DNA of 64,000 nucleotides from Chrysoperla carnea (lineage: Eukaryota; Arthropoda; Insecta; Neuroptera; Chrysopidae), in contig NC_058342.1 in assembly GCF_905475395.1 (NCBI RefSeq), positions 28,926,640 through 28,990,639 of the forward strand. The letters are read 5' to 3'. This document shows positions 57,112-64,000 of this stretch, in pieces; the first letter of the stretch is position 1; each line of letters opens with the position of its first letter. The position numbers were made by a program, and so were the translations under genes. The notes beneath the pieces are model-generated. The model made no database searches. It was not told where the DNA came from and saw nothing but the letters and a program-made list of their open reading frames with translations.

Positions 57112-59460
57112 AGAATAGAAATATGTACTTTAAGGAATGTTAAATAAATAATAATAAGAAAAATCTATTTTTAGAATCTTTTAAAGAATTTAAAAATCCT
57201 TGAAAATTTTCGAGCCTTATGCGCTACCAGATTCCAAATCTACAAAAACAATTCAATTTTTAAAACTTTCAAAAAAAAATCGAAATTACTTCCCAGAAAA
57301 GAAAACGAACCATAAAATATTTGTATGTATGTATGTATGAAAATATTTTGGGCAAACAAGAAAAAAAAATTTTTAGGTTTATAATTTTTATGGATGCGTA
57401 TGAATGTGAGAAATGATTATTTTTTAAGAACGACACAATTCAATCCACATGAATTTGACTATCAATCCCTAATTTTTACAGAATGACCGCCATTGTTGGT
57501 TGTTGTACATGACCATCCGGGATTTGTTGTTCTCGATATTGACAAAAGTAAAAAAAACAAATTTCTAATCATTTTTATTTTAATTTTTTTTTTATTTTCT
57601 AATTTTTTATTTTACCGTAAAAAGACTAAATGTGTTTCGGAGTTGTGTGTTGTGTGCGCGTGTGCCATATTTTTTTTGTGATTTTATTTTGTTTCAAAAT
57701 TTTGTAATTTTTCTATAGAATTTGATTCTTAGGTATTCGGTTTTTTTTTTGTTTATTGATTGATGTAGTAAAATTATCTAAAATATCGGAGTACTAAAGA
57801 AAAAATTGTTACCTTTTTGAAACGAAGCATAGTTTTTTATTAGGCTGTAATGATTTTGGGAAAAACAATCCGATCAAAGTCGTGACAAATAGCCCTTTTG
57901 GGGCTTTTTCAACTATTGGAAAATGGTGTAATAGATCGGTTATCACTTGCTTTAAATACTTAAAATTGAGATGCACAAAATGCCTGGGTTCTCTGGACCC
58001 AGTGTGGTAAGCAAAGGTTAAACTGAAAAAAACTATACAGGATGATTCATTTTATGACAGCAAGACTTCATCAACTTGTAGACAGCTCATTACACTTATA
58101 ACCCTTTTCTAGAAGCAATGTGTTGAAATTTCGGGAGAAAAATCGGTCCAATGTCAATTGGACTCTTACACGAAGGTTTCCGTCCCGTTTAATATACAGG
58201 ATGTTCTATTATTGACTGTCGAACTTACGCTTCCTGAATAAGCTGAGAAAAAAAAGAAGAAAATGTTCTATACCAAAATTTGGATCTGAGGCCTAATTTA
58301 CAAGATAATTATCCTACTCTTATTATAATCAATTAATAAAAAATACATTCTTCAAATCAAATTCATCCAATAAAACACTACTTATTGTGAGTATGTGTAT
58401 CTTAACATCTATTTGACAAAACGGACCACAGTCCAGTCCAAAAAGGTGTTTGGCACAGCTTTGAACGGTGGCTTTTTTTTTACAAAATCATTATAGTCTA
58501 ATAAAACAAGTTTTCCCAGTTTCAAGCAGGTAGCAAATATTTCATTCTTATTCCCATATTTTAGTTAAGGTATTTCGAAACTCACTATACGTGTAAAATC
58601 GAAAACGATATCAAAAATTTTAAATTTTATTAATTAATCATTTTTCTAGGCATCATTCGGAATCCAACGTGCATCACACGCATTTTTACGATCATTATTT
58701 CTAAGCTTGTCGACTAGATTATTTAATAATACCTTAATTTATGACGAATTTTTTGGTAACAAGAAAACATTTCATGTCCGTCTGATTAAAAAGATAAATA
58801 CAAAAAACAGCTTATAAATATGCAGCTGCGTGTGTGTATTTTGTATATGTATACATACGCTGTCTAAGTATTAAGTACAATAAATAAAATTTTTGGTATC
58901 ATTTTCAATTGTACGCGTATATTTGGTTTCGAAATGACTTAATTTTATTATATCATTCTTAGGTATTCGGTTTTTTTTTTCTTTATTTATAATATTAATT
59001 GGCTATAAAAAATTTCTAATTACAAAACATATTAGAGACATCCACGCATATTTTTTTTCTAAACAATTCTGTTCAAAAAAAAAAAAGAAAATTTTTACTA
59101 AATTCATGTAAATTTGAGAAAAACTAAGGAAATTCAAAAAATTTCTTTTCCGTCAATGGCTTTTATTATAATTTGTTGCTTTAAGTTTGCTTTTTTGTTG
59201 ATTTAAAACTGGACTTTTTTAGGGTGTTTTTGTTTTTAAGTAGTGTTCACACTTCAAATATTTCAGCGTGGTTTTTTCAACACTTTTATGTTGTGTGATT
59301 TTCTAGTATTTCTAGCATATTGTCTTGAACAGTTACAAATTCAGTTTACTGTACACAAAATTTATATCAAGATTAAAGAAATACGAGCAGGGTAGGATTA
59401 AGGGTTAACATTTTACTATCTAATTTCATTTCTGATTGTAAATTTTATAATAAGTTGGCG
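57112..59460. other. RBM24 intron 3 DNA, no exon recognised
   Basis: AT-rich. (TGTA)n microsatellite at about 57322. A stretch at 57480-57552 (after TTTTTACAG, ending at GTAAAA) could be read as an exon but encodes nothing RBM24-like. ATTCTTAGGTATTCGG plus a T run occurs at 57724 and again at 58956. Confidence 0.4.
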
Positions 59461-59468
59461 AATTTAAA

Positions 59469-59663
59469 CGAAAGGTAATAATAAAATTTTTCTTTATTAC
59501 CTTTCGTTTCGTACCGCTGTAATAAACGAGGTTGCTGTATTCCGCCTCCGTCGAGCAAAAAAACAGTATACACACCACGGGAGTAGGTAAAGAATGTCTC
59601 AGATTTCATGTTTGCCAACCTCGGCTTCGCCACGGGTGACATGAGATCTGAGACATTCTTTAC
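59469..59663. repeat. GC-richer palindromic patch
   Basis: Two hairpins in a row: CGAAAGGTAATA...TTATTACCTTTCG (59469-59506) and GTAAAGAATGTCTCAGATTT...GATCTGAGACATTCTTTAC (59587-59610 with 59640-59663). The loop and spacer are CpG-containing (ACCTCGGCTTCGCCACGGG), unlike the surroundings. It may be a small foreign transposon. Confidence 0.55.
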
Positions 59664-60039
59664 TTTTGCTCCCTAGATGTGTAATGTACTATAATCTTAC
59701 TTTTCATCTCGTTATCTAAATTATAGCATAATTCATCATCGATCGCAGATAATGAATCAGCCGATACTTCAGTTTTTTATTTCTTTAAGGTCGTAACTTC
59801 TACTTAGCTAGTTTTTATTGTCAAATCTGGAAGAAGATTATCAAAATATCTAGTTTAAAAAATACAAAAATTAAGGCTTTTACTGAAAGGTGTTACTTTG
59901 CTCGTAATTTCTTAAAAGTTTAATTGGAAAAAAAACGTCGTCGCTTTCGATCAAACTTTCTAAGGCTTTAAATTATGGTAGTCTTTTAGCTCATTAAGAA
60001 CTCTCATAATTTAATATTTCAAAAAATTTGATCGAAAGT
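59664..60039. other. RBM24 intron 3 DNA, nothing recognised
   Basis: AT-rich, no feature recognised. Confidence 0.35.
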
Positions 60040-60345
60040 CATCTCCAATAATAAAATGCGATATCCTTTGATTAAGAAAACATAGTTGTCCCTCGCCGAG
60101 CTTATTTGGCTCATCTTCCAGAAAGATCCTTGTAGATAAACTTCTAAAATTGATTATTTCGAAGTTACTAACTGATCCCAGTGCATAAGTCTTCCCATAA
60201 CAAGAGCTGGAAGTTAAAAAAAGGAGCAGGGTCACCTGTCCTTTCTTCTCCTCACTGTGACAGCTTCTGTAGTAGTCATGGCACACTGCTAGGCTCAAAT
60301 ACTTAGCAAACTTACATCCCAACCAATCCCCTGCAATAGCCGCTA
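60040..60345 (-). pseudogene. LINE family 2, decayed C-terminal fragment
   Basis: A minus frame reads FAKYLSLAVCHDYYRSCHSE then ALGSVSNFEIINFRSLSTRI. The block AVCHDYYRSCHSEE matches AVYHDYCRNCHSGE of the LINE at 54945, and the ALGS...LRSLS region fits the usual extension of such proteins. Key Cys and His residues are lost. No SINE-like tail follows. Confidence 0.6.
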
Positions 60346-61139
60346 GTATATTGCAGGGCCTAGGAATAATATTTCATCCATATTCTTAATATCGGTTTTT
60401 TTTAAGATGATTTCATTCACGAGTAGTTTTAACCCGCAAATAGTGCCAATGGCCTGGCACCCGTAAATAACTTTCTCTTGTCAAAAGCTCATCGATAAAG
60501 AATCTATAGTCTTGTGTTTATGAGATTGTATAAATTTCAATTAAAAAAATGTTTCTAGTTCTAAGTATTTTCTTCGAATTGAGGCCAAATATTTTAAGTG
60601 TGAAAAACCTACTTAAGTTTTCTAGTTTAATACACGTATTACTTGCTTTTTTGAGATAATGAAACAAAAGATTTGTTGAGACTTTTTGAGTTTTTTTTTT
60701 TTTAAATAATGGTCACAATATATTTTCATAATACACAGAATTTAAGAATACAAATATTTTGTATATCTTTTTTATACTCCCCCCCCCCCATTGTCCATAT
60801 TTATGAACAACCCCCCTACCCCCACCCCTTGTAAAATGTTTTTGTTGAGTAGTATTGTTTATAAAAAGATGTTGTGTTGAGTTTATGATATGTTTTGATA
60901 ATTAGAGTTCTCAAATTAATTTCATTTTGGTATTAAAAACAAATTTGAAATTCTTTTGAGTAGTTTTTGGTGGCGTGAGATTTTATTTTTATTTTTTGGT
61001 TTATATATATTTTTTTGAAACTGAGTTTTTGAATCTTAGCGATTTAAAAGAGAAAATTTATTGATTTTTTGAAAAAATAAGACTCGGGAATTAGGGCAAA
61101 TTTAGTGCGTTATGATATCGCGATGTTTGAAAATTATTT
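60346..61139. other. RBM24 intron 3 DNA, nothing recognised
   Basis: AT-rich with 11 C at 60779-60789 and more C-rich runs to 60830. No gene. Confidence 0.4.
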
Positions 61140-61320
61140 TTTGAGATTGTTCCATAAGAGCCAATGTATTATATATCGATTTGCAATGACTTTTTTCTTA
61201 AAAATTTGCACGAATACCTATGCTGAAATTTTAACCACATGTTCTTTGAGTAGAAGTCTGCCTATACACAAATTTTGAGTCTTTAAATCAAACATTGTGG
61301 TCATGCTCATACATCCTTCA
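61140..61320. repeat. Family E right-end fragment
   Basis: TCCATAAGAGCCAATGTATT, GAAATTTTAACCACATGTTC and CATGCTCATACATCCTT match the right third of the element at 30242-30888. Confidence 0.75.
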
Positions 61321-62261
61321 AGATTTTTTCGAATTAAATAAATACACATTTGAAGACATTACAGTTTTTGATTGTTACAAAATACTTATATAAAAATAGG
61401 GCCGTTATTGGAAATTTCATCGTCATTTTGTACTGAATCATCTGAAACAAATGCGCAAACGGGAATCGTTAATAAATCATATTTACTTCCGTTTAATCGA
61501 AGCTTATTTAAAAATTTGATTTTAAACTTTTGGGGAACTCAAAGAACTTGTGAACAAAAAGTCCATTATTTGTGCAGAAAAAAGTAAGCTTCGATCGGTC
61601 TGGAGATATTGTGGTTTTAAGTACCTGTTTTTTTCAGAATAACCATTCTGAGAAAAATTGTCCACTGGATGGGATAACATTTTTTCGAGAAAAACGCTTT
61701 TTAAGTTTATTTTACCTACAGAACTCGAATCTGCTTTCTTAATTGTTGTATTTCTTAGTCTATACTCATCAGATTGATCTGAAATTTTCGAAAAATATTT
61801 TTGAAATATTCTACTCTTAGAAAATGATAGGAGACAAATATCATTTAGATATTTATCTAATAAAATTTATTTCGAAAAAAAGAAATTTATTTAAAATGTA
61901 TTTTTTTATAGTCGATTTATAAAATCGAATCAGCATTTTTATATAAAAATGAAAATGATTATTTTAGACAGCCTTGGCGCAGATATATATTTTTTTTGTG
62001 ACTTAAATGTTCCGTACCAAACACCAGGAAATGATTAGTACGTAACACGCATCGTCGATTAAATTGTTACGATTATTTTTAGCCTTATTCAAGTACTAGC
62101 TATTATTAGGTCTTGTTTAAGTCATTTGGACGCCAGAACCCCAGAATTGTCTTCACTTATTCGACGCTCGTTGACTAGTAACAATAATACGTCTTTGTTG
62201 AAAAATGACTTTCTCTAAAAGTCAGTATTTTACAAGGAAATATGAAAGCTCGGACGTAAAA
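61321..62261. other. RBM24 intron 3 DNA, nothing recognised
   Basis: No exon or repeat recognised. The 71-codon open frame at 61372 shows no domain. Confidence 0.4.
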
Positions 62262-62738
62262 GACTAAAAAGTAGAAAATAATTTTATTTATGAGTCCCTT
62301 ATACTCGACCTATTTGTAAAAACTTGAGGCGCTCAATTTAAAATATCAAAAATGAATTGAATATGAACGCCTCATTTACTACACATGCCTAATTATTTTT
62401 CGATTCATTCTTGACATTAAGCGCTTCAGGCTTTTACTAATAGTCGGGTATGAGTGATTCATAGATAAAATTATTTTCTACTTTTTAGTACAATAAAAGC
62501 GTGTCCCTTATAAAGTATTTTTTATTAAAATTTTTAATTTAAAACTAAAAAAATGTATATATATATCAAATATGGTGGAATTGATGGGAAAATCAGGACG
62601 CCATAATCTTACCATGCATTGTCATCCAAACTTAATGTGCATGCAAAATTTCAGCTCAATCGGAAACCGTGAAGTGGATCAAATTTGATTACAGACAGAC
62701 AACGGGACAGCTGTGAAGCTAACTAAAAGCTTGTAAAA
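62262..62738 (-). repeat. Family B foldback repeat, copy 3
   Basis: Complete copy on the minus strand, with the inverted repeat first (plus-strand order) and the leader last (ATCGGAAACCGTGAAGTGGA, ACAGACAGACAACGGGACAG). Confidence 0.84.
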
Positions 62739-63168
62739 AGATGATTTCGTTGCCGGCGCCAAGAAAACTGTGTTTTTTTTTTATTAAATCGTATTTACCG
62801 CACTTAATTGATTTTTATTTTGGATACATATTCCAAAATTATTGTTTATCTAAATAAAAAATAATATTTATAAATATTTAAAAATATTTTTTATTCTAAA
62901 AATAATTTTCTGTCATCAAGAAGGACATTTCAATTACATTTTCACATTTTTATTTATTTTGAAATTATTTTTATTTACCTAAGGCTATTCGATTTATTAA
63001 AACAAAATCAATTTATGATCTGTCATAAATGAATTTGATTGTGAAATACAATGGAATTTTTTTCCAAACGTAATCTTATGAACTGGTTCGAAACAATTGT
63101 CGCAAATAAATAATTTTTACGAAAAATTCAAAAACTATTTTTTATTTTACATTTATTCTGCATTTTCG
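62739..63168. other. RBM24 intron 3 DNA, nothing recognised
   Basis: Very AT-rich, no feature recognised. Confidence 0.4.
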
Positions 63169-63554
63169 TTAAGGTAGTACTATCAGTAATAGACTTTGCA
63201 TTCAGAATTCAATGAAACTTGGCATAGTTGTCCATTATTATATCATAATTAACCAGTTAAATTTTTAGGGGCCTTCAGAGAACTGAAAAAAAAAATATTT
63301 TAAAGATATTTTAACATTGATCCTTATGGGAAAATCACAGATTTTATTTTATTTCACAAAACTGGGCGTTCAGATTTATAGTTCTCTGAAAGCCCCTAAA
63401 AATTTAACTGGTTAATTATGATATAATAATGGACAACTATGCCAAGTTTCATTAAATTTTCGTCAAATTTTCCCAAGTTCTAACAGAATCCTCAAAATTT
63501 GAAACGTATGTCTCAAATACTTCGATACATTCATTTTTCTGGGAACGTCCTTAA
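63169..63554. mobile_element. Family F: TTAA-flanked foldback MITE
   Basis: TTAAGGTAGTACTATCAG at the left and GGGAACGTCCTTAA at the right, both starting in TTAAGG. Inside, 63206-63283 and 63384-63453 are near-identical inverted arms (AACTTGGCATAGTTGTCCAT, AACCAGTTAAATTTTTAGGG). Confidence 0.75.
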
Positions 63555-63805
63555 ATTGTACTAGGTATTTGGTACGGAATACGAAGACCAATACATTACC
63601 TTTGTGACACGCTTTTTTTTTACATTTAATGTTTGTCAAATCGATACAAAAACTATTTTCCTAATGATAATGAAAAAAAAATGAATTACCGGTAATATCT
63701 ATTCGACTAAAACATATTAAGGAATGAAAAAGGGTTTGAGGGCACTTATACAGTGTGTATCATTTACAGTGTAACTATCATTGTATTTTGGAATAGAGAA
63801 ATCGA

Positions 63806-64000
63806 TTAAGTAAATATGCAAGGATTGAATAATACTAGGGATTTCAATAAAACTTTATAAATACATCTTTTGATTAACAAAGTTTCCAAAAATTGCAAAA
63901 ATTCCTAGATCATCGGGCTTTTTATTATTATTTTATCGTTCAAAGTTGGCTGAAAAAATGATGAATCAAATAGATCCTTTTCAATTGGATATTTTTATAT
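63806..64000 (-). repeat. Family C repeat, copy 5, cut by the window edge
   Basis: From ATATGCAAGGATTG onward it matches the first 190 bases of the copy at 18039. Confidence 0.83.

Noticed and set aside
57480..57552. Possible RBM24 exon after TTTTTACAG, ending at GTAAAA
   Set aside because: Translation in the phase set by exon 3 gives no RBM24-like sequence, and the frames are not Pro/Ala/Tyr-rich as expected. Kept only as intron.

Overview
The window looks like AT-rich nuclear DNA of an insect. Three spliced genes with GT-AG introns are recognisable, one of them an insect-type RNA-binding protein. There is one eukaryotic tRNA gene, two tRNA-derived SINE families, non-LTR retrotransposon 3' ends, mariner, hAT, Helitron and pogo-like remnants, and many MITE or foldback repeats. 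I see no operons, ribosome binding sites or CRISPR arrays. I cannot fix the insect order from sequence alone.

Layout. 1-767: last two exons of an organic anion transporter (OATP/SLCO family), + strand, cut by the left edge. 2461-3589: a complete two-exon gene, + strand, for a secreted Pro/Tyr-rich protein with YGPP repeats. About 3.7-22.8 kb: gene-free and rich in repeats. 23341 to beyond the right edge: a very long + strand gene, the RBM24/RBM38 (SUP-12) homologue. Three coding exons are visible (23341-23589, 28023-28149, 53910-53967), separated by introns of 4.4 kb and 25.8 kb; the rest of the C-terminal coding sequence lies outside the window. A tRNA-Glu(UUC) gene sits on the minus strand inside the 25.8 kb intron.

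Repeats. I define recurring families by comparing copies within the window. SINE-1 is tRNA-derived with a tail ending in CTAACCTAA (5 copies). SINE-2 is tRNA-Leu/Ser-like with an ATT-rich tail (5 copies and a fragment). Family A has a terminal hairpin and a GTCY-type microsatellite, and may be a Helentron-associated element (about 11 copies). Family B is a foldback (3). Families C, E and F are flanked by TTAA and start with GG. Family D is GTCT-rich (5). Family G is hAT-like with 8-bp duplications (2). Family H is mariner-like with TA flanks (2). There are two LINE families, one of which shares its 3' tail with SINE-1. Several insertions are nested and can be ordered in time from their target-site duplications.

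How the parts relate. The three genes are independent neighbours. The most informative content is the repeat biology: a likely LINE/SINE pair, several datable nested insertions, a deleted LINE copy with intact duplications, and a dispersed repeat reaching almost to the 3' splice site of an RBM24 exon. No wholly new gene system is evident.
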